Notes: generated by a model from the sequence alone, not told the origin. DNA of 64,000 nt from Nymphaea colorata (GCF_008831285.2 NC_045148.1:9677001-9741000); one strand, 5' to 3'; shown: positions 24,293 to 45,241, counted from the first letter of the stretch. Made by a program: numbers and translations.

Positions 24293-25915
24293 TGTTTTTC
24301 CTTCATCTATTATAGCTGAGTTCAATCTTCAATGAGCTTTATGTACCTAGAACAAGAATTGAAGTTAAACCCACTTATCTTTCAAGCATTGAGAAACGAA
24401 AATGGTAAAAGAAAATAATCATTGTTAACGCTACAGATGAGACAGCAGAAGTTCATCAACTAGGTAAAGGTGAAAGAAAATTGTGATTATTAACCCTTTA
24501 GATATGAGACTGAAAAAAGAAAGTCAAGTCACAAAGATCACTTAAAGCTGCAGCTCAAAGTTCCAGAGATTCCTTCTATATGCAAGAGCAGCAAAACCAG
24601 GGGACTGTTCAAAGTTCAAACCACAACCGGAAATTGGGTAACCATTAAAATCGTACGTAAAAAGAGAAAAGGGAAAATCCTTTTACCGAGTTGGCCAAAT
24701 CCTAGCTGTTCCTTTGCATCACTAAGTCCCTTCAACTTCAAGTGATACTACCACATTACAGCCTGCTGGCAAAAGTTTCATCCATAAACTCAGATAATAT
24801 GAAAAACCTAGTCCATATCTATATGCTTTAAATATCGATTTATTTACTGCCCATGGGAAAGATTATCACATGCAAGCAGGGACAAAGTGCACGTAGTTCC
24901 TTGAATATCTAATCAGTTGACAAGAAAAAAACAACCGAATAAGTTCCTACAGAGACAATTATTACTATCTCAAAAGAAGGAAAAATAAGAGAACATGCAA
25001 ACGAAAATGCATCTAGACCGTTTTCTGGTGAAAATTTGCCATCAAATCTGAACAACAAAAAGTTCTAAGAAAGCATTCCTGGAGTAGCAACGAAAAATTA
25101 ACCTACGGCCACCATTTAGTTGGTAATTCCCACTTACAGGACTTGTCAAGTGAATCAAAAGGGCTTGTACGTAACAAGCGCTTAGAGTCCTATTTGGCAC
25201 AAAGAAGGGAAGAAAATAACAAGAAAATTAGAGAGTCACTTCCTCGACAAAAGGCATGAGTTCAACTCGACCACGTGCTGCATAAGTTTCTTTTTTTTTT
25301 CATAACTATATCCATTTGGTTTTCCTACCTCCAGAACAAACGGATTTTGGAAAAACCATTCTTCCGTAGCGCGCTAGAAGAATTACAATAATAGATAGAT
25401 CTTTAAGAACAAAATAGCACAAAACTCTCTCAGAAAACAGTGACCAATTTCAGAAAACCACAAAGATGCTACCAGAAGACCCAATCAAGTCACAACCCAC
25501 CAATCAAATTCAGGCAAGACAGAAGCATCTTCAGTATAAATTGCTGTTTAAGCTGATATCAGACAGTTCTTTAGCAAAACCAATCGTACTTACAAAAATG
25601 AACACTGAAAGGAATAGGACGAAAAGATCAGACATCGGATCGCTTACAAAATGGGATTCAAGAAAGTTAAGAAACAAGACAAGGAAGATAGCTAGCGTTA
25701 CATGACCGCATGCTTCGAGGGGGCCGTGGGCAGGGGGTGAGAGAGAGAGAGAAGGTCGGACACCACGCACCTGTAAAAGCCTGACTTGATGCTGTGGAGA
25801 AGCACCCTGCGCTGCTGCAGAGGAGAAAAAGGCGGAAGAGACGATGAGCTGCATTCTGACGGGGGAAAAAAAATTTGTCTATGGATAAAAGTCGGACCAA
25901 CCATGGAGCTCTCAC
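24293..25915 (-). other. Leader region of the DUF220 gene: 5'-UTR exon, intron, possible uORF
   Basis: On the minus strand a donor-like CAG|GTGCGT stands at 25771/25770 and an acceptor TTCTAG before 24346, giving a plausible 1424-bp 5'-UTR intron (25770-24347). The upstream leader exon would be about 25860-25771. It contains an ATG at 25854 (MQLIVSSAFFSS...) which, once spliced, stops after about 33 codons and before the main ATG. It would thus be an upstream ORF. All of this is inferred from splice-site words only. The intron itself shows nothing else. Confidence 0.35.
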
Positions 25916-27711
25916 AAGAGGCTGACTTCCTTATGATCGGGTCCGCAACGGATGAGGCTAAAGTCTCGAGTCAATAAAGCAGGCGTTGTTCTTCGCAACT
26001 TTAAATGCGTTCACGTTATCTTGGACGGAGAAGCTTCTGATGGGCAGATAAAAAAATGCCTTAACGAGAATTGAATATTCGGTTCGGACCTACAGGTCCA
26101 TACAGAAATTAGTGAATTACCCTTAGCCGGCTTATGTTATCGCTATCGGGTTGGGATCAAACCATGAAACTTGGATCAGTCTACACCCAAAATCTTCATT
26201 TGGATTCTTAAATTGGATGACCGTGTTTCGATTCTGGCTCTCATGAATCTGCAGCGAACTGCAGAGCTACACGTATAGGATAGATGCATTTCTTAACGAA
26301 AAATGAGGCAAGGTGGACACTTTTTTTTATTAATTTTGAGTTTCTTAGGATTTAAATGTTATTTCTATTACTGCTACACCCATTTATTTAAAAAGTAACT
26401 GCTTAAAAAATTCACAGGAAACCTGAGAAAAGGTAGAGCAACTCATGGTAGAGAGTCCCAAAATCTTTGAGGACACATCGGACATGGCTGAAGGAGCAAA
26501 AGGACACTACTTCAAAAGCAGGACTACAATTTGCCAAAAATACAAAATTCCTAAAGCAGTATATCAACTGAATCAAAGTCAGAGGTTTAGAAGGTACTGC
26601 GGATCATGCTTGACTATAACTTGGAGGTGACAGTCATGCAGATACCCCCTTCAACATTTTGGACTAGGCTTAAGATGCCATCAAGAAAATCTATCTCGGT
26701 TATATGACTACTACTGCGAAAACATCTAATACCGTTCAACTCTTCTTGTACTTGATTCCATGACACTTTTGTGAGAGCACTAGCACCTTATGTTAGACCT
26801 GGTTCCTGTATTTTCATACGCATCCATTGATTAAGGGAGTTACCATCTTCTAAACCTAAGACATTTATCCACTCTTGAAGGTGCATGAGACCCATTTGGG
26901 GAGCAAGTCCTTGAGATTAGTGGCAGGCAGAATGCATCTGTCAAACAACTTGCCAAAGGACCAAAGCTTTTTTCTGGGGAACTTAGATCAATCCGCTGAT
27001 TTTGGCATGTTGAGATTGGATTTAACACCCAAATCTGATGGGCAGGGAGAGCAGTACACATTCATTACCTTCTAACGTGGAATGCATGGCGGTTCCCGCA
27101 TGAGAAGCATCCAATAGATATCAAGCTACAATTCTCTAGAAAATGCTATCAAGCTACAAAATAAGATTTGTTTGTGTTGTGATAAGTAGAGCATGACTCC
27201 GCATGTAGATGGACGAAGAAGAGGTACCGTGGTTGAAATTTAGCATCTTCAAAAGGATGGCCCAGTACATTCTACCACTATGCAACATAAGCAAAGCCAA
27301 AGTGTGTCAATTATGAACCCAAAATGGCTTGCAGGAATCATGTTAATAAAAGTTTTCATTGATCTGCCCACTATTGAGTCTCCCCTGCAAACCAGAAGTT
27401 GACTTCGAACTGCCTTCGTTTGAAGACGCATTATTGGTTCAGCTCCATTTAAAATGCACGTGCAAATAATTTCATGACAAGAGAAAAGAAAAAGAAAAAG
27501 AAAAAAAACGTAAAAAGAATGCTTTTCCTATCAATGATGTTATCAATTACTTGAATGTTACAGAGAACATCACACTCCACATAAAGGAATGGTGAAATAT
27601 TTTCGTATGGTTATATCCAGGTATTAATGACGGCCCCTTTCAGATAATGCTATATGAACACGGGAAAATCATGCCCGAGAAAGAAACATAAAGTAATTTT
27701 CTGCAGTAGAA
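25916..27711. other. Intergenic stretch between the DUF220 and MDHAR genes
   Basis: The left part (to about 26300) probably holds the DUF220 promoter. Around 26940-27060 there is a weak gypsy-integrase-like fragment (separate entry). From about 27480 to 27711 lies the 3' UTR of the minus-strand MDHAR gene. No intact gene is visible. Confidence 0.5.
26935..27060 (+). pseudogene. Possible Ty3/gypsy integrase remnant
   Basis: The plus-strand translation keeps KDQSFFLGN, then a gap, then LTPKSDGQGEQY. This resembles the order of the gypsy integrase core end (RDxxFxxxFW ... YHPQTDGQTE). The frame closes soon after, and the D/D/E core and reverse transcriptase are not visible, so only a decayed fragment is possible. 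The match is short and could be chance. Confidence 0.22.
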
Positions 27712-34905
<7,194 letters not shown>

Positions 34906-36324
34906 TTAGAATACACGAGCGATTGGCTCGTCAGCGATCGAAATAGCTTGTGGTATATGCGTCGTGCTGATCTTTGTAGATAAGCCATAAATTTTTGTCT
35001 CTTGTTCCACATTTACCTTTTCCTATATGAGATTGATTAAGATTGAAGACCCCCAATGTTATCGATATTGATCGGTTCATATTTATCCTGGATGGGAGTC
35101 GAAACTTCCACACTTGTCTCTACCCAACCGGTGCTTGGCCTACACAGTAACATGAAAATTAAACTGATGATGCATCTGTTTCTGCATCTGTTTATATTGA
35201 ACTCTTCTTTCTTTTTTATTTCCATCAAGTGAAAAGATAATAAATTGTAAGACAGAATTAGTGAAACGACAGACCTTAAAAAAATGTATTGTTGATCAAA
35301 AGTGTGATATAAGGCACCCTTCATGCTTGAATAAAGAGAACATAAACAAAACATATAGGCGACCCATTTGGTTGGACCATTTAAAATAAATGTCACGTTA
35401 ATCTCTTTCTCTATGTTTGTTTTTGTCTTGCGATTTGTTACTGTAGCTAGAAGACTTTTTATCCTTAATTTTTGTATCTAGGGGACTTCTTGTCCCCAAA
35501 TTTTGATATACATTATCGGCTCTCTCTTTTTTTCTCTCTCTTCAGTCTAAAATACGACATTATAATTTCAAAAATACTTCTCCTTTTTGCTGGTAGGCGT
35601 CCAACCATTATCAACAAAAAAAAAAATATGTACAAAAAATAATAAATAAAATTCCTGACTACGATGTAATACGGTTAGGTAGAAAGCCAAACACTTACAA
35701 GGAAATTAAGAAATGTTCCTTGCTACGATGCTTCAACAAGTAAAGACCCAAATGAAAAAGCACTCTTATATGCATTTTATGTTTTGACTTTTCATTTGAT
35801 ATCCAAAATCCTTTTTACGTTAAAAAATCATTAGCATGAATCATGGATTTATTATGATAAACAAAATTTCTTTTTCCCATTTGGTAATGACAAAAAATGT
35901 GCAACTTTAGATATCGAAAAAAAAAATGCGTTTTTTTTTCGATACGGTTAACTTCAATTTCTTTATTCACTTGTTAAATGAGTAAAAAACTTTAATAATA
36001 TATCTAACTTTCTGAATACCCCTAGGTTTCCGTGGCACCATAATTATTTAACGTTAATAAAACCATTTGGGTATAGTTCAAACACGTACTATAAGCACAA
36101 AAGTGCCTCTATATTTAAGGTACTTTAATCATTTTATTTCATTACTTCAATTTAAGTTAGTGAGACCTAATTAAGGCAGGTCATGTTCTTATTTAAAAGC
36201 TTATGTGTTTTCTAAACAATTCAAAAACTCGAGAAATTCTTTTTGTTGTCAAATCTCTTTTCTTGCCAGCAAAATTCTATCTTAAGAAAATGAGACAGTT
36301 AACTAATATGAAAACAATCAAGGG

Positions 36325-36475
36325 CGGAACCAAAAATTTTTGATGAGAAAGACCGACATAGACTGAAATATAATTTTTAAAATTTTTTATATAAGATAAA
36401 TATTTTTTTTAAAATTTATATATAAATTTAAAATATTCAAGGCCCCTGCCGGCCGTCCTTGGCTTTGTGACAATC
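36325..36475 (+). repeat. Dispersed repeat family member (GGCGGAAC..AATTTTT..GGCCCC)
   Basis: It begins GGGCGGAACCAAAAATTTTT, passes through AT-rich sequence with TATATAA, and ends near AAGGCCCCTGCCGGCC. The same layout recurs at 37543-37720 and, inverted, near 43912-44040, so it is a family of short interspersed remnants whose parent element I cannot name. Confidence 0.5.
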
Positions 36476-36904
36476 ATTTTGAAAACATTATTTTTCTTCA
36501 TTCGAGTGTGCTTGCATTAATTTATAAATAAAAGGTAAAGCATGTCTGCTTTTTTAAGCCCAAATGGATGCTCCACATGGCAGCTACTCTTTCACTGGCG
36601 TGTAGAGCGAAGGAAGGTATGAAACAACTGTCCAATTTCATGGGTTCCTTTCTCTCTTTTGGGACATCTGAGACGGAGCAATTTAATACCTTCCTTTCTT
36701 TTGGGGACACATGATTCTCCATATGAATATTTTATTAAAGCAAGTGGAAGCGAACTTGGGCACGTTATTATTATTGCGCACGAAAGTTGCATTGCTGTTT
36801 TCTTATGTTCATGAAAAATAAACGATATGCACATATTTTCTCTTTGATGAAGGCTTCCAGAGCAAAAAAATTTTTTCTCGTGGTTTTTCTGGAGGCACAA
36901 AACC

Positions 36905-36975
36905 AGAGGCACTGATTCAATACCTTTAATTTGTTTAAACGAGAGGCACTGATTCAATACCTTTAATTTGTTTAA
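36905..36975. repeat. Perfect 34-bp tandem duplication
   Basis: AGAGGCACTGATTCAATACC and the following 14 bases occur at 36905-36938 and identically at 36942-36975 (period 37). Perfect identity suggests a recent event. Confidence 0.9.
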
Positions 36976-37045
36976 GACAGTTATATATATAATAATCTAA
37001 CATATCAAAACATTAATATATATATTAAACTAATTTTGTGAGGCT

Positions 37046-37240
37046 GGCCAAGTGGCGGAACTATAGTTGGGCATGAATTGGTTCTCCAAAAAAAGCTTGT
37101 GAGGGAGAGGGCCAAACCATAAAGCAAAAAACTTTTTGCATGGTTGATCAGTGGTGCAGATACATAATATACATGATGTTTTAAGACTGTGGGGGCATGG
37201 GCGGAGGCATGTGTGGGCACTTGCCCATACTAAGTCCCAA
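37046..37240 (+). repeat. Dispersed repeat family member
   Basis: It opens with AAGTGGCGGAACTATAG and closes with TGTGTGGGCACTTGCCCATA. The copies at 53.6-54.3 kb have similar ends (GTGGCGGA... and GTGGGCAACTGCC...), which links this copy to them. Confidence 0.45.
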
Positions 37241-37542
37241 AAAGTACTTACTTTTATATTGACATCTTAAGCAGTTCTTATCATTTATGTGTTGATGCAT
37301 CTTAAAAACTTTAAATTTTATTACTAATGCATTTTAGTCAAAAATATTTTGGCTTCATCCCAAAGCTGGAGTTTTGGTTCCCTAGTAGTTTTACGGCAAG
37401 AAAGAGGAGTGAATTGATAATCTATTTTGGTCTTAGGCGACAACAATCAAGGATCTCATAAGGGTCTTTTTTACTTGCTGGACTTCAGAAGCACACAATG
37501 GAGGATGTGGCTTTTCTCTATTTGATGGTGTGTTAGATAGGG

Positions 37543-37720
37543 GTGGAACTAGAAATTTTTCATGAGGAATTAAAGTTTGTAAATTTTATCACGAGCCGAA
37601 ATATTATTTTTCAAAATTTTTATATATAACAAGTGATTTTTATTAAAATTTACATACAAATTAAAAAAAAAATTGAAGTGGGGCCAGGGCCCATGCGGCC
37701 CCCTGATGCTAGAAATGATG
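37543..37720 (+). repeat. Dispersed repeat family member
   Basis: GGGGTGGAACTAGAAATTTTT, an AT-rich middle with TTTTTATATATAAC, and a GGGGCCAGGGCCC end. It matches the layout of the 36325-36475 copy. Confidence 0.5.
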
Positions 37721-39398
37721 TCTGTGGGGGAAGATAAAAGTTCAGGTTAATATATGAGCTGGTCTCTCATATTCTTTCCTATATAGATATTTTTTGAACA
37801 TATTTTTTATCAACTACCAAACCCTCATATACCAGAGTTGATGGGAATAATTTAAGCCATTGATTTTAAGGAACTCACATAGTGAAAATTAAGTTGCAAA
37901 ATAGAAGTTTTTTTTTTTGTTTTTTTAAGAGTAAAAAATACTAGTCAAAGAAGACAAAGATTTCTTTTAACAAAACTTATTTATTTTCCTTTTTTTTTCT
38001 CTCTCATCATTTGAAAAATGCTTTTTGGCCCATGAAAAAAACAGTTTGCCTTTTATATTTACAACTTAATATTTGCATTCTGGTCATCTTTGAATTGATG
38101 GTCTAGATGATTCCGGCCACAATTTAGTATATGAAAGCTTGGCTGCTACTCCTTTTAAAATTGTTCTTAATGACTCTATTCATACGAATGGACGTAGAAG
38201 ATCCAAAATATAAGATTCATGAAGAAAATGATAAACAGCTTACGTTTGAATCATATTTAGATCATAAAAGTTAGCTGTATTATGTTTAACGGCTCGTGAA
38301 ATATTCTAATATACTAATCTGATTTTTTTGAAATCCTACTTTTTAAGGAAATCCGAGTTCATTTGTGTGATTAAACCCATGAAGCACACTTTATAATAGG
38401 AGCGTGCGTGTGTGGGAAACGAGACAAGCAAGTTTCGTTTTGGAGCTTGCATGTTTAATCGTATCCACATTCTAAGGTACTTCGGCATTAATATGTTTAC
38501 AAATTTTAAGCTACTTAGGCATTGATATGTTATATTTTTTTATCATCAAACTTAGAAATATATTGTTAAAAATATATTTCTTAGTCATCACACACACATT
38601 AAAATAAGAATAAAAAAGATTTTTCCCATTCATTTTTTTTAAAAAATATATTTTCAAAAATATATTTCCAATTCCAGATTTTCAGGCCATCAAACAGCCT
38701 CTTATATTCCTATTCCCTGATTACTTTATTTAGGTTTTATATATTGACGGCTAAGTTACCTTGTAAGCAACAATGAGAAAAATCATTAACAAAGCGAAAA
38801 TAAGTCTATAGTATTTTTTTTAAATTGCTAATAACGATAAAATAATCGACCTTTTTGTCAAAAAAATAAGTTTTTTGGGATAGTTTGTCTTGCAAATGTG
38901 AAGCAGATCTATTATATCTTATTTTGAACATCCATCAACGGAGAACACTTGAATCGGTGTTAAGAAAGTGACTCCGTTTCAGAGCGGATCGGCCGATAAG
39001 TATCAGTTGCCAATATGGCACAAGGCTAATAGAAGTTTTTAGTTTTTTTCTATTTTTTGAGTCGATCTATGTTATTTTAAATTATTTTGCAAATTCAGAA
39101 AATGGAAAGGTAATCCGACACGGGCTGATACGTATCGACACACCGTATCGGTAAGCAGACCAACTACACAACGTTGCGTTGAATAGTTAAATTAATCAAA
39201 TCCAATAGCTAAAAAGGGTCCAATTCCTTCATATCCACGTTTCGTTCAGTCTAAAACGGCATCAGATCCAAACCTCGCAATAACCATTTCTGATGGAAGA
39301 ATCCAGATCCAGATCTGTACTTTTGACGAATCTGATTCGGATCCATATGGTTCCAATACGTCTCGAGATGGAAAAGACTCGACCCGTTTGTACACCTC

Positions 39399-39407
39399 CC
39401 ATATAAG
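39399..39407 (+). promoter_or_regulatory. Possible TATA box of the plastid L12 gene
   Basis: CCATATAAG lies about 150 bp before the ATG, followed by a pyrimidine-rich CT leader (for example around 39490-39506) such as plant ribosomal-protein mRNAs often have. Assignment by position only. Confidence 0.3.
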
Positions 39408-39552
39408 CGAAACGGTAAGATCGCTCCCGCCTTCCCTCTCTTATCCGAAACCCTCCATCCTCTCTCCAGCTCCTCCATTCTCACCCGCTCTCTCTCTCTC
39501 TCTCTGCAACTCCATCTTACGGGAGGCAGGAAGCCGTATAATTCTATCCATA

Positions 39553-40122
39553 ATGGCGGTTTCGCTCTCTACAAACACTTTCCTCTCGCTCTCATCCCCA
39601 TCTTCACTGAATTCCCGAGCACTTTCTCCCTCTCGGAGGCTTGGATTTGGAGGTGGTCTCCCCGGGTCCTCCATTACCAGTCGGCGGAGCTCTGGCGCCA
39701 TTACTCCAGTTTGCGCAATCGCGCTCTCCGAGAAAATCGAGAAACTGGGCCAGGAGATCAAGCTTCTAACCCTGGAGGAGGCTCGGTCCCTGTCGGACTA
39801 CCTGCAGGAGGAGCTCGGCGTCTCTCCCGCTGCTTTTGCTCCTGCTGCCGTCGGAGTTGCCCCTGGAGCGGCTGGGGCAGCGGAGGCGGCTCCTGCTGTC
39901 GAGGAGAAGACGGAGTTTGACGTGGTGATTGAGGACGTCCCGAGCAATGCTAGGATAGCAACGATTAAGGTGGTGAGGGCGCTAACGAACCTGGCGCTTA
40001 AGGAGGCCAAGGACCTCATTGAAGGACTACCGAAGAAATTTAGGGAAGGAATCTCGAAGGAGGAGGCCGAGGATGCAAAAAAGAAGCTTGAAGAGGTGGG
40101 GGCGAAAGTCTCCATTGTCTAG
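39553..40122 (+). CDS. Plastid large-subunit ribosomal protein bL12c (L7/L12), 189 aa
   Basis: This is the stalk protein of the 50S subunit in chloroplasts, which recruits and stimulates translation factors. The frame stays open upstream to 39388, but the first good ATG is at 39553 and gives [16 protein letters not shown], a Ser-rich transit peptide; cleavage is likely near residue 54 ([11 protein letters not shown]). Then come the N-terminal dimerisation domain (about 57-92, [20 protein letters not shown]), an Ala/Pro/Gly hinge (about 93-117) and the C-terminal factor-binding domain (118-189). The last carries [20 protein letters not shown] and GLPKKFREG and ends GAKVSIV. The gene has no intron, and it is richer in G+C than its surroundings. 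The length is as expected for a plastid precursor. Confidence 0.97.
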   Translation: MAVSLSTNTFLSLSSPSSLNSRALSPSRRLGFGGGLPGSSITSRRSSGAITPVCAIALSEKIEKLGQEIKLLTLEEARSLSDYLQEELGVSPAAFAPAAVGVAPGAAGAAEAAPAVEEKTEFDVVIEDVPSNARIATIKVVRALTNLALKEAKDLIEGLPKKFREGISKEEAEDAKKKLEEVGAKVSIV

Positions 40123-43100
40123 AGCTTTCTGTTAGTTAAGCCCAATTCTGTATCAGCGACAAGGTAATTAATTCTCTTCCCCTTCTAGTCCTTTCTTCGT
40201 CTTGTGTGTATTATGCCACTATACTTTCTGTTAGAAACTCAAAATACAGTCATTTTCCTATGAATTTGAACGGTTAGTTGGATTATGCAGGACCAATTCC
40301 TTGTTGAATGTATCAATTCCACATGATGGTGATGATTCTCATGAAAATTCTATTGCTTTACCGCATTCCTGTTTCTCTTATAGATGTTTGATTTTCCTTT
40401 TACATTTATTGGGCTTTCCAGGCGGTCCCTTATGTACGATATCTGGACATCCTTTGTGCGATACTCTCTCTGTCTTGGAGAGACTGATGAAATCTTGCTA
40501 TTATTGTTAAACAAAATTTTGTTGTCATTTGATATCGGTCTCATACTCTAACAAACGAATTCAGAAATTTTATGTGGCTATTGGGAATTTATCAATGGTG
40601 ACCCAATTTGTTAGCTTTGAAACTGGTTTCAGCTTGGTTATCGTCCCACCCATGGTGTATTTTATCAACGGATATCTCGAAGTGGCTGAAGTCCTAAGTA
40701 CACTTATTTATCTCTTCTAGGTATAATCTATTGATAATAATTTGATACCGAGCTTCCATCAGTCTGCCATATTTGAAACACTTTTCCAATCGCCTAACTG
40801 TTCTCCGTTGACAATTATCACGGAGAATCCGAACTTTTCTGCTGCAGCTTCTGCAAGTAACATAATAGATGTGGCTATAAATCCCAGATGTTAATATCAA
40901 CTGTAAATCACGGTAAGTTGCCAGGCATCTTTAATATCACATCGAATGTATCAACAATTAAATCACCCTAGCTTAGACTTTTTATCAGGATCACAGTTTG
41001 AATTTTGTTCAAATTAGACAAAAGATTTGACTTAATTTTGCGCAGTTTGGTGTAAGTTTGTAATCTCCTCCCTGATTCATGGAAAACATTCCTCGTTTTC
41101 TGCTATAAGGCTTCTCACTCCTCCTCATCCACTCATTCTACATATCTATAACCCCATTAGGTTCTTGAAATGAGTAAACAGGTCCAATCTAAAAGTCGCA
41201 CCAAATGATAGCTTGGCCCATCTCTGAACAAGTGAACATCAGATTATTTATAAAACTAATCGTAGACTGTCCAATTTTGACATCAGTTTTTTGTTATATA
41301 CAGAAGCAAAAGTGCTGTTTCTTCACCCGTTGGGCTTCTGAGAAGGTCGTTGCTAGACAATTTATTTAATCATTTTTTCTTTGTCTTGTCCATTGACTTT
41401 CAGAAGTTGACAGAAAAGTCATTTATAGGATGCATTACTGCATCTGCACCCTCATTGTCCCTTTCTTGTTGAATTTAAACGTTCATGGATCTGGGGGCAT
41501 CTTGACATAAAACAAGACATGATACCCTTAAATGGTCGTTGATACAGAATAACCTCGTGCCTTGATCTGATTTTCCTCTTTTCTGCTTGGAGACTCGCAT
41601 GATCGAAGACCACTTTACTGCAATACATTCTCGTGGTTTTAATTTTTATAGTTCCTTCCTTTATTCATCACCATATCTGATTTCTTATCTGACTTAAAAC
41701 CTGTTTGTTGCTTTTAGCCAGTAGGTAGGTGCTGTTGGAGCTCAACAACTGCTGCAATGCAGGCCCTTCATTCACTTCAGATTACTTGCAATCCTTCTTG
41801 CTGCCAGACATGATTCTGGGTCTTTTGTTCGCTTTTAGATCTTCAAGCTTGTTGTCTAGTAATTAATGTCATGTAGAAGAGCACTTCTGGTAAATTAAGT
41901 GAAGATTTTTTTTCCTTCAATCTTTTTTCTGTTAGTAAATGAAATAAAGCAAAATTTTTCACGACTTTTGTCCCGACCAGATTTATGTCATCTCACTATC
42001 ATCACCGATTTCTGGAAACTTGAAACCCTAAACCCGTTAATATTATGCTGCTTCTGTATACTGCTAAAATTCTATATTTAGGTTTGAGACCATTGGTTCG
42101 AACAGTAATCTTTGTTCTGACTCTTTCCCTCCAAAATTTTGTCCATGACTTGCCATCAGGAACTTGAATATCTTGTTCTATATGCATGTAGGTCGTCTTA
42201 AGAGAAGGCGGCCATGACTAGTCCAATTCTAAGTGCAATCCTAATTCTAACTTCAATTGAACTCATCTCAATATACTTTCATTCTTCTTTGTCTCTTTAG
42301 AGTAGTGTTTGATTGCACTTCTAGTTTTTGAGAAGAAAGATTTCCAGAGAAAGCCCCCCTGGGAAAGGGTAGAAGAGGAAAAATTTCTCCTATTTCTAAA
42401 TTCAAGGCATGTTTGATAAACCAGAAAAGAATGAATAGAAAAGTTTGTGAGAGTTTGATGAGTGAGCATAAAGAGAAGGCGAGGAAACAGTGACCGTTGG
42501 GATTATAACCATTGTGCGTTTCATTTTTCAATAACAGTTGGATTAAATAAAAAACTGTTGCTTTTTGTTAATTCCCCGTTGCAGCAGGATTAATGGACAA
42601 GGGCGGTAGCTATTGATTTGAAAGAGAATTTGGACGATAAATAAGAGCAAGAGCAGTTATGATTCTCTGCAGATGTCTCCACTCCTTCGTGAGAGTCTTC
42701 ATAATGAGGACGGATACTCTGTGAGCCAAATGCTTATGCATTTTTCCTTTTGGAGTACTCCAGGAATTGAGAGAAACCACCATTTGTTTTCTGTGAACTT
42801 TTTAGTGTAAACCATGTCGTTTTGAAAGAATAGAACTTGGAAAAAAAAGGAGGTTTCTCAAATGTCAACAATTGCTTATGACAAACTCTTAAAACAGTGT
42901 AGATAGCTGAAAAAAGTTTTACGATGCCGTCTGTTTCTGCATATTGATTACAGCCTGCCACCCAACTGTTCCATAGTCAATATTCTTATCATCAATCTCC
43001 TGAACTCATGCTCTACATTTTGATTACAACAAGCCATTAGAATGCATTTCGATTGTGTACATGTTTCACATCCCAAACAGACATGAAGTCTGCAATGTTG

Positions 43101-44816
43101 ATCTCATGCCACTAATCTGTATATGTACCAACTAAACTGAAACGAATTTGGATGTCGTTGACGACCCTCATCATCTCTTCAAAGTTTGCCATTGGATACG
43201 ATAGTTCAAGGTAAATACCCAGAAACCGTATCCCCATTTTCCCTAATCATGCTTTCCAGGAGATCATTAGTCACACTGTTTTATTGATCTTGGTTGAGTT
43301 GCTTCAAGTGTGCGGTTGTCATCTCTGCAAATCGTACGACTTGAAGATCATTGTGTATGCTATGACGATGACACTCTCTCTGTCGAATATTACCAATTTT
43401 CTTCAAAATACCATGATCTGTTTCGCCCAGAGGTTAGATATGATAATATTTCCGTCATGGTTTCAACTGTTGGAAGTGTTTAATCAGGCGCCTGCTCATA
43501 CGCTAAATGACATCGCCGTCACCATTAGTTTGGTCCTGCCAACCATTCCGGACTGTATGCGATGAGTGACCCGTATCACTAAAAGCAATAATCTAAAGTA
43601 GAAAATGGGCGGCAGAGATCTTGTCCCTCTTAAAACCTGGTGTGGCAGATCACATGATCTGTCTCCTTCGTCTGTATTGCAGAAATCCGGCAGGGTCTAG
43701 TACAGCCACTCCCCCATCTCATGGCCTCTTTTATTAATAATCCAAAAATGAACAGCTCTTATACCATCAAAATTTTGATAATAGAAAAAATATTTTTTTT
43801 TTTGCAAAAATAACTTGAAATAAAGCATGATTTAGTTTATAAACACATTAAGAGGTTCACATTTTGTTTAAAACACTTTTTATCACAAATTTTAGAAGTC
43901 TGGTTTTTCTTGCGATTCAAGTGGGGCCCTTCTTACTCGCCAAAATATTTATTTAAAATTTAATGTAAATCACTTTTATATTTCTTCTCAAATTAAATTA
44001 TATATATGGGTGTCCTTCCTAACTTGAAAATCTAGCTCCCCCATGGATCTAGAAATATCTATATGGGATGTAGCATAACTAGTCAGCAGTGTATAAACAG
44101 CCGCTATTTGATTCCAATATATGTATTTGCTACTTTCCTGGACTGTAAATGATCTCAAAAGTTGTCCACTCAGACCCTATAGCTGGCATTTGAATGAGAG
44201 GGGTAGTGGGGGCGGAGGCCATGGTTCGGGTGAGTACAGGATTTCTTTTTTTATATTGAAAAAATTAATTTCTTTTAGTTTGGCTCGACCCGTCGCTCCT
44301 CTTGAGCTGACTTGTCGCTTCCCTTGGCCCGACCTGCGGACCGTTTGGCCCACCCCTAAAAAAAATTCTGGTTTCGCCCCTGAGTGGGAGGGTTCGGCTT
44401 CTCAGTTATCATCCCTCATCATGGATCTAGAAATTAAAAGCTTGGGATTTTCTTTTTTAGCCTCACACCTTTGGACATTTGGAGTTGGACATTTGGAGTT
44501 GGTGTGTACTGTTAGTTCTGCAAAAAAAGTAACTTGAATATGCATGGTGAACAGTTAATTGCCAAGCTTCGGAACGCTTTTTCCTCCCTTTATTCTTCTC
44601 CACGTAGCCTGAAAATGAAAATGAAAGTAGGGCATATCCAGGGATTTGGCTTTTCTTTATTGGCCAACGAATCAACTGACAAAAAAAAAGTGGGGCTGTC
44701 TAAATACAGGAGCTACTTGAAGAGGGAAAAATAAAGCTTTATCTCACAAGCACCCCTAAGCAAACAGTAAAAAAACACGGGAGAGAAAATGTCTTTATAT
44801 ATTGATAACGTAATTA
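40123..44816. other. Stretch after the L12 gene without a supported gene
   Basis: The first part is the L12 3' UTR. Between 40.9 and 43.6 kb there are only short open frames with no family resemblance, including 93 codons at 43284-43565 (+). Near 43912-44040 an inverted copy of the GGGGCCC repeat family occurs. Around 44185-44390 there is a GC-richer patch with TTCTGGTTTCGCCCC, again an inverted end of that family. Confidence 0.5.
43912..44040 (-). repeat. Dispersed repeat family member, inverted
   Basis: Read on the minus strand it contains GAGCTAGATTTTCAAG, ATATATATAATTTAATTTG, GTGATTTACATTAAATTTTA and then GGGCCCCACTTG, matching the order in the 37543-37720 copy. Confidence 0.45.

Positions 44817-45241
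<425 letters not shown>

Noticed and set aside
39388-39552. A 55-residue N-terminal extension of the plastid L12 frame
   Set aside because: It is the 5' leader: low-complexity CT-rich, starts at a weak codon context and is not part of L12 precursors. The ATG at 39553 gives a normal transit peptide.
39441-39920. Overlapping open frames on both strands inside the L12 gene (69-106 codons)
   Set aside because: They are shadows of the GC-rich L12 coding sequence with no family resemblance.
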